From the NCBI GenBank assembly GCA_003996215.1, contig QJPP01003504.1, positions 23,501-87,500 on the forward strand: DNA of 64,000 nucleotides. The letters run 5' to 3'. The notes beneath the pieces were generated by a model that searched no databases, was not told the DNA's origin, and saw only the letters and a program-made list of their open reading frames with translations. This document shows positions 1 through 12,960 of this stretch, one piece after another (the stretch's first letter is position 1; each line of letters starts with the position of its first letter). Source of the DNA: Jaltomata sinuosa. Lineage: Eukaryota > Streptophyta > Magnoliopsida > Solanales > Solanaceae. Position numbers and translations under genes: made by a program.

Positions 1-51
1 ATCTAAGTTTGAAACTCTAAATTTTTTTATGTTTCCAGGAATGACGGGTCC
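1..51 (+). repeat. Element C left LTR, piece 1
   Basis: Matches the right LTR from 24639 onward with a few substitutions. It is cut at base 51 by element A. Bases 47-51 (ggtcc) are duplicated at 8235-8239 on the far side of A. Confidence 0.9.
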
Positions 52-2725
52 TGTCATGCCCCGAGCCTACACCCTAGATGTAACACGGGACCTGAAACCA
101 CAAGTGATCCCAAGCTAACCCTTCATACTGGCATAATTCAGGAGCAGCTAAATAGAAATAGATAACTGAAAAAAATATTATGCGAAAGCTGAAACATATG
201 CTAAGCTCTTGAAGAGTACTGTAATAAACTAAAGTTTTATAAACTGAAATACAACTCATTTGAAGAATGATACAACTAACTGACTGATTGTCTATGAAGC
301 CTTTACTAACATTGACTATGGTTAGCCGGGACATGATCCCCAACTATCTTTAATCAATGTATAACAACTGAAATAACCGCTATAACTACTAACTAACTGG
401 AGTTCTCGGAAAAGAAGAACTCATTCCTTGTTGACTGGAAGTTGTGATCTATCTGACTATGATCCTGGGAGATAGCACCAAAACCTACATCATTAAAAGG
501 ATGCAGCACAAAAGATATGTGATCAGTACTTTGAATGTACTGAGCATGTGAGATACTGCACTAACTTTAAAAATATGAGGAAACATGTATATACAAGAAA
601 CATAACTGAAAGCTGGACAAAGTATGGATATCTGATAATGCATAAGTCAACGCTGTAAAATATGGGCTCTTTACTAAAGAGTATAAAATGTTTCTGAGTT
701 GTAAACTATGAGATACATAGACTGTGAGATAACTAAGCATGCTGAAAATACTTATGAGCTGGTTAAAAACTATAAATTGAATCTATAGTACTCAGGCCCT
801 AACATAATATGCACAAAATCTGAAATATAAGGATATTCTGAAAAAGTGTAATTTAAAAGCTGTAAAACTGAACTAAGGGCCTAGTACACAACTATTGAGT
901 CTAATTGTGTGGGAGAGTCTATTAAACGACATAAACCACGTGAGCTAAATGTGGAGTCCGATGTATACGCCCCATCGAGAGGACCCAATATACCTTGCCA
1001 GGGTATAAAGGCATGGCTGATGTGATCACTAGTTCTGAGTCCCAACTGAGGGGATAAATAACCTACGGTGGCACGTAGTTCTGGGACTTTAGGTACGCTG
1101 AACCTTAGTCCAACTCGGTGCTAAGTACTACTCCCAAACTGAATTCTAATAGCTCTTTTAAAATTGGAGTTCTGGAATGCTGCATCATAACTTAACTAAA
1201 CTGAATGATTTCTGAAAGACTGTATAACTAAAAACTATTCATAAAGCATGTGGACATGTCTAGCTGGCATACTAAACATGAAGCTTACTAAGTTCATAAT
1301 CATTGATGGCATATCTGGATACCATGCTAATCACGAAACCTACTAAATTCATCATCATTGATGGCATGTCTTGAAAGTCTATATTTAAAAAATATTCTTG
1401 TAAAACATACTGAAGGTAAGTCGAAGCTTGCTAAATCAAGCATACTTTTTTATGAGCAAAACCCATAGTCAAAATCATTATGAGAAAACTTAAACTTATT
1501 TAGACTAAATGCTGACATTCTTAGCTGAATTATGAAGGGGAAGTTAAATCATGAGAAGTTTTGAAGAAAACCTATAGACTGAACTGACTAATATCATGCT
1601 TGAAACTGAATGCTAGTAATCTAGGTCAAATTCAGAAGATGCCTGATTCTCATAAAAATACTACAATTTCAAGCTACATTCTTGATTTCTTAAAGTTCTT
1701 ATAAAAGCTCTTGCAAGTCATTGAAAACATGGTACAAATCCCCTAAAATAGGATATAAATCATGTAGAAATCATAAGGACTAAATTCTGTAAAATTTAGC
1801 ATGATTGGGTAAGAACTCTAGTTTCTAAAACCATAAATTTCAATGAAAAATCTGAGATTTTGGGCATAAGAGTGAACTAAACCCTTACTGAATTTCCACA
1901 TACCCTGTTGTAGAAGATTCTTGTTGAAATCTTTGGGTTTTGATCCTGAAGTTGAAGAACCCTAACTTAGATGAAGAATGATTAAGAAATCTCTTCTTGA
2001 AGTTCTTGAATTCGTTTCTTGAAATTCTATGGTTAAGGGTTAGGATTTCTATCAATAATTTACAATTTGATGGCGGAATTTGATTTGGAAAATTTGAAAT
2101 CCTTAGAGAAGGACTTGCCTTGATGAAGGAGGAGGATAGAAGGAGAGAAAACATGTTCTAGGTCTTAAAGAATGGTAAAAGAATGAAGAAAAACAAAATA
2201 AAATTGACTTAAAAAGGTTCTCGTCAGCCCATATGCGATTTGACATGCGGCCGCACGTGAGGATCCGTGGGTCGCATGTGATTTCACACTTGCTTCCAGA
2301 AAGTTGGAAAAATTTCCCCGTTGTGCATTTGGACGTGCGATTCGCACATGAGGTTTCTCGTTTCGCATGTCATTTCATACCTGAATTCTAGATTGTCAGT
2401 TAAAACTAAAATGATCATAAATTTTTCTTCCGGACTCGTATTAATGCATGGTCGGTGGAGTTGAAAAGAAGACTCAAAGGCCTTTAATTTTGTTGGTACT
2501 AGGCCACCAAAATCTTCATATTCTAGGAGTTATGATCATTTGAAGTTGACCCTAGTTTAGTATTACATGAAAACTTCTTTGGTTGAGGTGCTTTCAACTT
2601 AACTTGTTCATAGGAGTTTCTTATGAACATGATTCACATTCAAAACTCTTTTCACACTAGGGAATTGATCATAACTCCTATGGAAAGTGGTTCGGGTCTT
2701 AGCTTAGAATTTTTGGGGTATTACA
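52..2725 (-). repeat. Element A LTR (3' LTR in element orientation)
   Basis: Aligns along its length with 5609-8234. The terminal bases at 52 are TG and at 2725 CA (TTACA). It has about 47 bp near 2595-2642 that the other LTR lacks, which explains the length difference. A block near 2220-2390 repeats CG-rich words such as gcgattcgcac and lies in the putative U3. No open frame of note. Confidence 0.93.
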
Positions 2726-2755
2726 ATATCTCCCTCTTGGGATCATTCATCCTCG
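2726..2755 (-). other. Element A polypurine tract
   Basis: Directly inside the LTR, the minus strand is purine-rich (gatcccaagagggagatat). The same motif sits in the same place in B (11099-11128) and C (24590-24611). It would prime plus-strand DNA synthesis. Confidence 0.75.
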
Positions 2756-5590
2756 AATAAAGACTAACTAGGCTATAGTTGTGGGGAAAGGTCTAGAATC
2801 CCACCGAGTGGGTTCTAAAAACTAGAATACTGACATGGTAACTGATTTATGACTGAAATATGAAATGAGCTTGATTCGTGAGACTTGTATGCATACTGAA
2901 AGCATAAGAACACTGATGGAATATGAAACTGAATATCTAACATGATAACTGGTCTGTGTTGAGATAAGGGACTTAGCTGAAACTTATTGAGAATAAACGC
3001 CTTCTTAGAATTCGCGATTAAGTGAAAGGAACATAAAACTGAGAGGAGTTGCTATACGAGAAAACTATCCTCTTCTAAACTGAACTTACTACCATGAACT
3101 AAACTAAATGTAGGGCCTTCTTGCCTTAGGAATGATTATCGGCAGGTCTGAACTGATCTTATATGAGAGGTCTACTATCTTGCTAGCTGATGCTACTGGA
3201 TATAAGGTATGAACACCCTAGGCATGGAGTAAGAACAAGGCTATTTCTTCCTTAAACAATGCAGTTGACCACCTTTAAGCTTAGAACACCTTTTTAACTA
3301 TACTAAACTAAAATTCTCAACTGTGCACATATAGATACTAAGGTCTGAGTCTAACCACCTTGTTTCACCATGTTCAAGCCTATATAGACTGAATCTCTTA
3401 CATCTAGAGTTATCTCCGAAGAATGATATTTGTTCTTATTACAAAAATCAACTAACCTTGAGCTCTTAATCAATGGGTCACTAGTTGCGCAAAACAAAGA
3501 CCCACATATATTTCATCATGACATTGAAGCCTATTACTATGATCATCTTATGATTTTTTTGCAGCTGACACTATCTGAGACTTTTATCCTCTTCCCTAGC
3601 ATATCTAGAAACTGCAACTTCAAGAACTTCTACAAACAAAAATACCAAAATTCCTCATCTAACTATTACACATGAATGATCCTTACCTCGTAACCCATCC
3701 GCACCTATAAGCTAAGGTGGAACCAGTACGCCAACAAAGAAAAATCTAATACTTCCCATCCACGCTACTACTTAGCTCCCTCAACTAACACCTATGATAA
3801 CATAGGCCAATAACACTGAAAGAGTAAAGTAGGAGCATGAGCATCACACATAAAAGAATACTGATTAGTCTTGACTTACACTTAGCGTGATCTAGCCACT
3901 CAAAATAAGGTCTGAGAAGTTAAGTGAAAAGGCATGAGTGTTTCACCTCCTGGATTTGAAATATAAAGCATGGTTAGAGTAAGAAAATCATAAGCACGAA
4001 CTATTCAAAAAATCTGGTCTGAGCATATACATGATGTAACATGGTTTCATTAGCCATCAAGTCATATCTTGAAGACTGGACTGAGTACATAGAACTGAGC
4101 ATAACATGAGGCATGAGTTTACATAAATAACGAGTCTCATGGCATAAATCTTGGATTCATAGAATCATAAAGTAAGACTAGAATCGTCGTCTGGAGCAAT
4201 TTTTGTTTGTTCTAGGAGCTGAGCATGAACGTGAATATATAAGGAATGCATGAACTTGTTCATGAGTATGGCACAAATACATCTGAGTATAGTGTCATCT
4301 TGACTGAGGTACTAGTAAATCTGCTGGAATAAGAATGGATCAATATACCATCATAGCTCTTACTAGAATTCTATACTAGTTGAGTTGCAAGACTCGACTT
4401 GGTTCTTTATTCTATCATCTCCCCCTTAGCTCGAGAGTCACCCTTGTAAGTCTGTGGATCTCTCTCCCAAACAAGACTATAATCAACTAACCATGGTAAG
4501 GTCGGAATATCACTGTACTCCTGGATGCTAAACTTTCCCTAATAGGTTGTAACTGAATATGCTATACCCTTGCTAGGTATGCTTCTGAGGCATCTATTAG
4601 CTTCCTCTTTACCCTTAAGGCTATCACTAGAGGACTCATACTCTTACAATCACTTCTTCTAAAACTTAGCAATCTGTCCTTTGCTTATTCATCTACTAAC
4701 ATCACATCTCTAAGTTCAAATCCACCCAAATACACTGAATTAAAACCTTACTAAGAAACTCAACATCGTCTATCTGTAATCTCCTGAATTTATATCTAAG
4801 AACACCATATAATATACACCTAGCCTTCTCCATAATTAGCAACCTGAGAATTCTAAACTATTCACACATAGCACCATAGAATGTTTGAATACCATGCCAC
4901 AACATACTACTCTGGATACACATCTACCCTTCTACCATTCAAGGATTTTCTTCACCTAGTTCAAATATGCTCTAAGATTACTATGGCTATAGAGTTCCAT
5001 CCATCAGTATCCCAATCTTATGGTTATTATACTTCTGAATTCATACACCTAGCTCTGGGGTAATTCTACTACTTATTTTCCATAACATCTCAATTCACAC
5101 TAACTCTTGAGTGACTATACTACCCAAACGACGCTTAGAGAACCATACTTTTTGGCTAAGGCATCATTTGTAGTAAAGTTTCTTGAAGGAGGTCTGCGAG
5201 CACATCCTGCTATAGGCTCAACTGCATGAGTGAAAGAGGGTACATGCTTTTGAATCAATAGACTTAATGCACTAGTGGGCTCCTCTCAAGCCCATATGCA
5301 GTCTCTTAACATTCTGATAACTGTATCTGAGAGCATTTCACTGATAAGAATCTGAACTTAACTGTTTCCACCACCTTAAAGATGAGGCATGATTGGAGTA
5401 ATTGGATTAACGCATGAATCTACAAAAGTTTTTTAAGGAACAGTTTTACTACACGATCTAGAGTATGAAAGAAGGGAAACATTTCCTAAATGCCCTGTGG
5501 CCCCTCGAAGAAAAGTACAGACGTCTCTGTACCATTCTGCAAGACTATACTAGACATGGCTTCATAGACACCCTAGGACAATTAAACTCT
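2756..5590 (-). other. Element A internal region, no recognisable coding sequence
   Basis: About 2.8 kb of AT-rich DNA with only short open frames (at most 81 codons), none resembling a known retroelement domain on either strand. The end next to the primer site (about 5490-5590) resembles the leaders of B and D. The rest is either unique to this family or too decayed to recognise by eye. Confidence 0.7.
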
Positions 5591-5606
5591 ATGCTTTGAT
5601 ACCAAG
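5591..5606 (-). other. Element A primer-binding site (initiator tRNA-Met type)
   Basis: On the minus strand this reads cTTGGTATCAAAGCAT. It matches the usual tRNA-iMet primer site TGGTATCAGAGC with one change (G to A), and lies 2 bp inside the LTR that starts at 5609. Confidence 0.85.
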
Positions 5607-5608
5607 TT

Positions 5609-8234
5609 TGTCACGCCCTAAGCCTACACCCTAGACGTAACACGGGACCTGAGACCACAAGTGATCCCAAGCTAATCCTTCATACTGGCATAATTCAGGA
5701 GAAGCTAAATAGAAATAGATAACTGGAAAACATATTATGCGGAAGCTGAAACATATGCTAAGCTCTTGAAGAGTACTGTAATAAACTGAAGTTTTATAAA
5801 CTGAAATACAACTCATTTGAAGAATGATACAAATGACTGACTGACTGTCTATGAAGCCTCTACTAACATTGACTATGGTTAGCCAGGACATGACCCCCAA
5901 CTATCTTTAATCAATGTATAACAACTGAAATAACCGCTAAAACTACTAACTAAATGGAGTTCCTAGAAAAGAAGAACTCGTTCCTTGCTGATTGGAAGCT
6001 GCGATCTGTCTGACTATGATCCTGGGAGCTAGCACCAAAACCTACATCATCAAAAGGATGCAACACAAAATGTATATGATCAGTACTTTGAATGTGCTGA
6101 GCATGTGAGATACTGCACTAACTTTAAAAACATGAGGAAACATGTATATACAAGAAACATAACTGAAAGCTAGACTAAGTATGGATATCTGAGAATGCAT
6201 AAGTCAACACTGTAAAATATGGGCTCTTTACTAAAGAGTATAAAATGTTTATGAGTTGTAAACTATTAGATACATAGATTGTGAGATAACTAAGCATGCT
6301 GAAAATACTTATGAGCTGGTTAAAAACTATAAATTGAATCTATAGTACTGAGGCCCAAACATAATATGCATAAAATCTAAAATATAAGGATATTCAGGAA
6401 AAATATAATTTAAAAGCTGTAAAACTGAACTGAGGGCTTAGTACACAACTACTGAGTCTAATTATGTGGGAGAGTCTGTTAGCCGATATAAACCACATGA
6501 GCTAAATGTGGTGTCTGATGTATACGCCCCATCGAGGGGACCCAATATACCTTGCCAGGGTATAAAGGCATGGATGATATGATCACTAGTTCTGAGGCCC
6601 AACTTAGGGGATAAATAACCTACGGTGTCACGTAGTTCTGGTACTTTAGGTATGCTGAACCTTAGTCCAACTCGGTGCTAAGTACTACTCCCAAACTGAA
6701 TTCTAATAGATCTTTTAAAACTGGAGTTCTGGAATGCTACATCAGAACTTAACTAAACTTAATGATTTCTGAAAGACTGTATAACTGAAAACTATTCATA
6801 AAACATGTGGACATATCTAACTGTCATACTAATCATGAAGCTTACTAAGTTCATAATCATTGATGGCTTAGCTGGATACCATGATAATCACGAAACCTAC
6901 TAAGTTCATCACCATTGATGGCATATCTTGAAAGTCCATATTTAAAACGTATTCTTGTAAAACATGTTGAAGGTAAGTTGAATCTTGCAAAATCATGCAT
7001 ACTTATTTGGGAGCAAAACCCATAGTCAAAATCATTATGAGAAAACTTAAACTTATTTACACTAAATGCTGACAATCTGAGCTGAATTATGAAGGGGAAG
7101 TTAAATTATAAGAAGTTTTGAAGAAAACCTGTAGACTGAAAACTGACTAATATCATGCTTGAAACTGAATGCTAGTAATCTAGGTCAAATTCTGAAGATG
7201 CCCGATTCTCATGAAAATACTACAATTTCAAGCTACATTCTTGATTTCTTAAAGTTGTTATAAAAGCTCATGCAAGTCATTGAAAACAAGGTACAAAACC
7301 TCTAAAATAGGATATAAATCATGTAGAAATCATAAGGACTGAATTCTGTAAAATTTAGCATGATTGGGTAAGAACCCTAGTTTCTAAAACCATAAATTTC
7401 AATGAAAAGTCTGAGATTTTGGGCATAAGGGTGAACTAAACCCTTACTGAATTCTCACATACTTGGTTGTAGAAGATTCTGTTGAAATCTTTGGGTTTGG
7501 AGCCTGAAGTTGAAGATACTTAACTTGGATGAAGAATGATCAAGAAATCTCTTCTTGAAGTTCTTGAATTCGTTTCTTGAAATTTCTGATCAAGGGTTAG
7601 GATTTATATCAATATTTGCAATTTGATGGCGAAATTTGATTCGGAAAATTTGAAATCCTTAGAAAAGGACTTGCCTTGATGAAAGAGGAGGATAGAAGAA
7701 GAGAAAACATGTTCTAGGTCTTAAAGAATGGTAAAAGAATGAAGAAGAATGAATTAAAACCGACTTAAAAAGGTCCTCATCGGCCCATATGCCATTTGAC
7801 ATGCGGTCACACGTGAGGATCTGCGGGTCGCATGTGATTCGCACTTGCTTCCAGAAAGTTGGAAAAATTTCCCTGATGTGCGTTTGGACGTGTGATTCGC
7901 ACATGAGGTTTCGCGTTTCGCATGTCATTTCGCACCTGATTTCTAGATTGTCAGTTAAAACTAAAATGATCATAACATTTTCTTCCGGACTCGTATTAAT
8001 GCACGGTCAGTGGCGTTTGAAAGAAGACTCAGAGGAATTTAATTTGGTGGGTATTAGGCCACCAAAATCTTCATATTCTAGGAGTTATGATCGTTTGAAG
8101 TTGACCCTAGTTTAGTCTTACATGAAAACTTCTTTGGTTGAGGTGCTTTAAAAACTCTTTCCACACTAGGGAATTGATCATGAATCCTATGGAAAGTGGT
8201 TGGGGTCTTAGCTTAAAAAATTTTGGGTTTTACT
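5609..8234 (-). repeat. Element A LTR (5' LTR in element orientation)
   Basis: Partner of 52-2725. It begins TG at 5609; the last base at 8234 is T where A is expected, so the terminal CA is mutated to CT. The following ggtcc (8235-8239) is the target-site duplication. The U3 block of CG-rich words is at about 7780-7960. Confidence 0.93.
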
Positions 8235-8918
8235 GGTCCAAACCACGGATCGTGGTTAGAACTATGACTCATGGAATGGAAACGTGATTTAGGTTAACCA
8301 GTCTCTGGTCTGAGACCACGAATGCACTCTATGGACCGTAGTTTATTCTACGGACCATAAACTTGACTCATGGAACTCAAGTCTGGAGTCCGTTCTTTTC
8401 CCAGGAACTACGCCTCAGGTCTACGAATCATAGTTCATTCTACGGCCCATCCTGTTGATTCGTAGTTTCTCATCGATAGCTTGAATGCTGAGTCTAGGAC
8501 TACGACTCAAGTCTACGTCCCGTCATTCATTCTACGGGTCTATCCTGTTGACCCATAGTATGACTCCTGCTGCCTATCTTCTTGGCCAGAAACGTCGGAT
8601 GGAAACCACGAGCCGTGGTTTGATCTACAGTCCATGAAATCCATCCGTGGTCCCTGAAAGTCAACATTTTTCTAGCTTTTTCCTAATTATTTCCCAGGGG
8701 TATTTTAGTCATTTCCCACCTTTTTAACTCCTAAGTGAGGTTGTTTTGACAATTTCTAGCATGATTTCTAAATCTATTAGCCTAAGTCCCTTCTCATTAC
8801 CTCATTCATCTCCCAAAAAGGAAAAGGACTCTCTCAAGCTCAAGGTCTCAAGCTCCAAGTTCAAGTCTCCTAATCTTTTCAATTTCAAGTGGGTTAACTT
8901 CAATCAAGGTATGTGGGT
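8235..8918 (+). repeat. Element C left LTR, piece 2
   Basis: Matches 24687-25372 of the right LTR. It begins with the A target-site copy (8235-8239) and ends with tgggt (8914-8918), the target site of B. It contains the U3 block (8240-8660) of repeated near-palindromes such as acggaccgta. The 91-codon open frame across 8746-9021 is an accident of this LTR running into B. Confidence 0.92.
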
Positions 8919-11098
8919 TGTCACACCCCGAGGCTACCCCCTAGGCATAACATGGGATCTGGAACATAAGCGCCCCAGATTAACCCTTGGTCATAGCGTA
9001 CTCAAGCATAACAAGAGATAAGCGGAAGCATAATAAGAGATAAAGGGAATCCATAACTAAATATCATAAGCTCTACAAGAACCTAAATCCGTAAAATACA
9101 ACCAACCACGTCTGAAGCCTCTAAATCTTAAAATACAAGTTGATGGGACAAAACCCCAACTAACTCAAAAATTCAACGTAAAAGACATAAGACAGATAAC
9201 TCATAACTCTAGCCCTCGCAGGATGAGGACTCACCAATCGGATAAGCTGGAAAGTTGCCACTGACTAACCACGTACATGAGGAATAGACTCTGAAACTGC
9301 ATCATTAAGAGGATGCAACACAAGATATGCGTCAGTACTATAGGATGTACCGAGTATATGAGCGATGCATGAAAATAATGGAAAGGTGCTCGAAACATGT
9401 ATAAGAACTTAGCTCATGCATAAATGAAGTTTCAAATGTAGATGTCATAAATTGAATAGTAAATCATGAAATAAGTGTCAAAACTCAAAGTAGATATCAT
9501 AAGTCCAAACAAGTCAAAACTTTCATACGAGAGTTTCTTATAACCGACAATAGACCATGTGAGCTACGTGGAATCTAACTATGTAACCCTAGTTAGCAAA
9601 GCTGGCCCGAACCTTGCCAAAGCATGGGCCACCATACCCAACTATATAACCCTAGTTGGCAAAGCGATCATATGCCCCGCTAAGGCAAGGACACCATTAA
9701 TCAAGATGTGGATCCACTCTCACAAGCCCGTAGAGCAAATCATAACCTACACTGGCAACGTAGTTTTTGGACTTGGGTAATCGAACCCTCATCACTCGGT
9801 GCTAAGTACTACTCCCAAAACATACATATAGCTCATAAGTTCATGAAGGTATAATCGAATACCAAATCTCTTTTGAAAAAACATGAAGACACACCGGGTA
9901 CCATGCATTTCTCATATTTCTGAAAAACATGAAGACACACCGGGTACCATGCATTTCTCATATTATAAGTCCTTGATGTAAAGCATAGCCATAATTCAAA
10001 TCATACTTTTCTTTCTAAATTCATAATTGAAGAATTAGGCATGCAATTTCGTAAATTCATAAAGTCATGATATCTAATCATGCCCAAATTTCACTTGAAA
10101 ACATAAAATTCAATGGAATCATGCTAGAAATCAACTTTAATGCTTGGGATTTTAAATCCAATAAAGGAATCATGATCAAATCATAAATAAACAATAAGAA
10201 ACCATGAATTTAAGCATATAAGCTGATTTCATAAGTTTTCCCCAATTTAGATCAAAACTCTAATTTCACAAGTTCATAAATCAATTTGAGAATTGGGGGT
10301 TTTGGGCACAAGTGTAAAAGGAACTTATTGTTGAATACCCACATACCTTGATTTAAGCTAACCCACTTGAAATAGAAAAGAATAGGAGACTTGATCTTGG
10401 AGCTTGAAATCTTGAGCTTGAGAGAGTTGTTTTTCCTTTTTGGGAGATGAATGAGGTAATGATAAGAGACTTAGGCTAATGAGGGTAAAAACTCTTCTAG
10501 AAATAGTAAAAACGATATCATTTAGGAGTTAAAAGGGTGAGTAATGACTAAAATATCCCTAGGACGTAATTAAGAAAAAACTATTTAAAGTCGACCTTCA
10601 GGAATCACGGTTGGATTCCATGGGCCGTAGAATAAACCACGGCTCGTGGTTTCCATCCGTGGTTCCTGGAAAACTAGACAACCTACAGAAGGTAAACTAT
10701 GAGTCAACAGGATGATTCATCAATAGAACGATGACCCGTCAACTCAAGCCGTAGTTTCTGGGAAACCTACAATCCTCTGAACCAAGTTCTACGAGTCAAC
10801 AAAACGGACTCGTCGTTCAAACGACGATCCATAAACTAGACGCGTAGTTCCTGGGAAACTAGGTATCCCACAGGTTAGGTTCCACGAGTGGATATTATGA
10901 CCCATAAAATGAACTATGGTCCGTTGATACCACATGTGGTTCTCAGACCTGAGGCTAATCCTGCAGAAATCGAACCAGGTCAAAATCATGACTCGTGATT
11001 AAAATCATGAACCGCGATTTGAACTCGTGATTCCTGGAAACTTAGGATTTTTTAGTGATTTCAATTTAGACAGATGAATCAATTTCCAGGGTGATACA
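8919..11098 (-). repeat. Element B LTR (3' LTR in element orientation)
   Basis: 2180 bp, beginning TG at 8919 and ending CA at 11098 (GATACA). It aligns with 16120-18191 at roughly 95% identity in the part I compared by eye (10141-10260). It differs by a 46-bp tandem duplication (9881-9965) and by about 57 bp near 9445-9505 missing from the partner. A U3 block of near-palindromic words lies at 10610-11040. Confidence 0.92.
9881..9965. repeat. 46-bp tandem duplication within the B LTR
   Basis: The word starting acatgaagacacaccgggta occurs at 9881 and again at 9927 with about 39 bp of near-identical sequence. The other B LTR has one copy (about 17021-17057), so the duplication arose after insertion. 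Confidence 0.9.
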
Positions 11099-11128
11099 AT
11101 ATCTCCCCCTTGGGATCATTCATCCTCG
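11099..11128 (-). other. Element B polypurine tract
   Basis: On the minus strand the sequence next to the LTR is gatcccaagggggagatat, matching the tracts of A and C in position and sequence. Confidence 0.8.
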
Positions 11129-11299
11129 AATGAAGACTAAACAAGGAAAACTTAGAGGAATAATATCCCAACCAAACATCAAAACATGAAAAATGATTAA
11201 CAAGCATGAAAAGTGAATCTTCTAATTAAAACATAACTGAACTAACTCTGAAAAATATGAATGTATGCTAGGATCATGAAGGAAAATGGTGGAATAGAA

Positions 11300-12960
11300 T
11301 CGGAGGAACATACTAAGGAGGAAACAGTTACCTCAACCTGGAACTGAGTTAAAAGGAAAGAGATGGGGATATTGAAGGCCTCTTCTGCTTCCCAAGTCAC
11401 ACCCTCCCTAAGTTGATTCCTCCAAAGGACTTTTACCGAGGTGACTTCTTTGTTTCTCAACCTCTGGATCTGACAGTCAAGAATCTCTATGGGAACCTCC
11501 TCATAGGTAAGACTATCCCTTACACCTACATTCTCTAAAGGAACAATCAAGGTCGGATCACCAACACACTTCTTCAACAAGGAAATATGGAAAACTAGAT
11601 GGACCACTTCTAACTCTGATGGCAAATCCAACTCATAAGCAACGCTTCCAACTCTTCTCAGAATTATGTAAGGACCGAAAAAACGGGGACTAAGCTATCC
11701 TTTCTTGCCAAATCTCATCACACCCTTCATGGGTGACACTTTTATGAAAACCCAATCGTCAATTTCAAATTCCAACTCTCTTCTTCTCACATCCACATAT
11801 GATTTTTGTCGGCTCTGAGCGGTCTTTAACCTTTCCCGAATAAGCTGAACCTTTTCCATAGTCTTATGCACCGAATCTTGGCCAATCAAGGCTGTCTCAC
11901 CAACCTCGAACCAACCAATAGGAGATCTACATCTCCGACCATAAAGTGCCTCATAAGGAGCTATATGGATGCTAGAGTGAAAGTTGTTGTTGTAGGCAAA
12001 CTCGATAAGAGGTAAGTGATCATCCCAATTACATTTGAAATCAATCACACAAGCTCTCAACATATCTTCCAAAGTTTGAATAGTACGCTCTGCCTGGCCA
12101 TCCATCTGTGGGTGAAAATTTGTGCTAAGCTTCACCTTAGTACCAAGACCCCTCTTAAATGATTTCAAAAACTAGAATGTAAACGGAGTACCCCTATCTG
12201 AAATGATGGACAAAGGAACACCATGTAATTGAAATATCTCTCGGATGTAGAGTCTGGCATAATCGTCTGCTGAATCCATAGTCTTAACAACCAAGAAATG
12301 GGATGATTTAGTCATCCAGTCGACAATCACCCAAATCGAATCATATTGCCTTTGAGTACAAGGCAAACCTGTAATGAAGTCCATATTGATCGCTTCCCAC
12401 TTCCAAGTAGGAAGGTCAATATCCTGAATCATTCCACCCAGTCGTTGGTGCTCTACCTTCACTTGCTAACAGTTGGGACACTTAGCCACAAAATCGGCTA
12501 TGTATCTCTTCATACCATTCCACCAATAGACTTCCCATAGATCACGGTACATCTTGGTGGCACCGGGGTGAATGGAATATCTGGAACTGTAAGCCTCAAT
12601 CAAAATCTTCTAGCGCAACCCATCTACATCTGGTACACATAGTCGACCCTGATAATAAAGTACACCATCTCCCCCTTGGGAGAAAACCTCAACCCTTTGT
12701 TGATGGACTGCACCCTTAAGCTGAAGTAAAATGGGATCACTGTCTTACTTTGCCTTCACTTCTGCTACCAAGGATGATTTAGATTCATTCTGAACAATGA
12801 CACCACCTTTTGTCTAGTACATAAGGAGAACTCCCAACCGAGCTAGCCTATGAACCTCCTTAACCAGTTCCTTATTTCCTTCTTCGACTGAAGACACACT
12901 ACCCATTGACAATCTACTAAGTGCATCCGCCACAACATTGGCCTTAGCCGGATGGTAAAG
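11300..12960 (-). pseudogene. Element B integrase with GPY/F and chromodomain-like C terminus, broken
   Basis: Read on the minus strand. The integrase core is split over open stretches 12462-12172 and 12168-11695. The first holds the MDFITGLP aspartate and the ISDRGT aspartate. The second holds the DGQAERTIQ glutamate, so all three catalytic acids (D, D, E) are still present. Next comes the VFIKVSPMKGVMRFGKKG segment before the GPY/F module. The stretch 11631-11242 carries FHISLLKKCVGD and then a chromodomain-like block (LRNKEVTSVKVLWRNQL, WEAEEA), the part thought to guide insertion to particular chromatin in chromoviruses. A stop after FGKKG splits this stretch, and the HHCC zinc-binding region (about 12440-12640) also has stops. 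In life it would splice retroelement cDNA into the genome; this copy cannot. Confidence 0.88.

Larger units (their letters stand above)
52..8234 (-). mobile_element. Element A: LTR retrotransposon lacking recognisable gag-pol (LARD-like)
   Basis: Two direct repeats of 2674 bp (52-2725) and 2626 bp (5609-8234) flank 2.9 kb of internal DNA. Read on the minus strand, the LTRs begin TGTAATA and end near GTGACA. The primer site lies at 5591-5606 and the polypurine tract at 2726-2755, which sets the minus orientation. A perfect 5-bp duplication, ggtcc, flanks the element at 47-51 and 8235-8239. I found no gag, protease, RT, RNase H or integrase motif in the internal region, so the copy looks non-autonomous. 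LTR ends and primer site resemble those of B and C, so related machinery could have mobilised it (inference). Confidence 0.93.

Noticed and set aside
52..8234. A 2.6-kb tandem segmental duplication
   Set aside because: The repeats have LTR ends, a primer site, a polypurine tract and a target-site duplication, so they are the LTRs of one element.
8746..9021. Open frame of 91 codons as a gene
   Set aside because: It crosses the junction of the C LTR and the B LTR and has no family resemblance.
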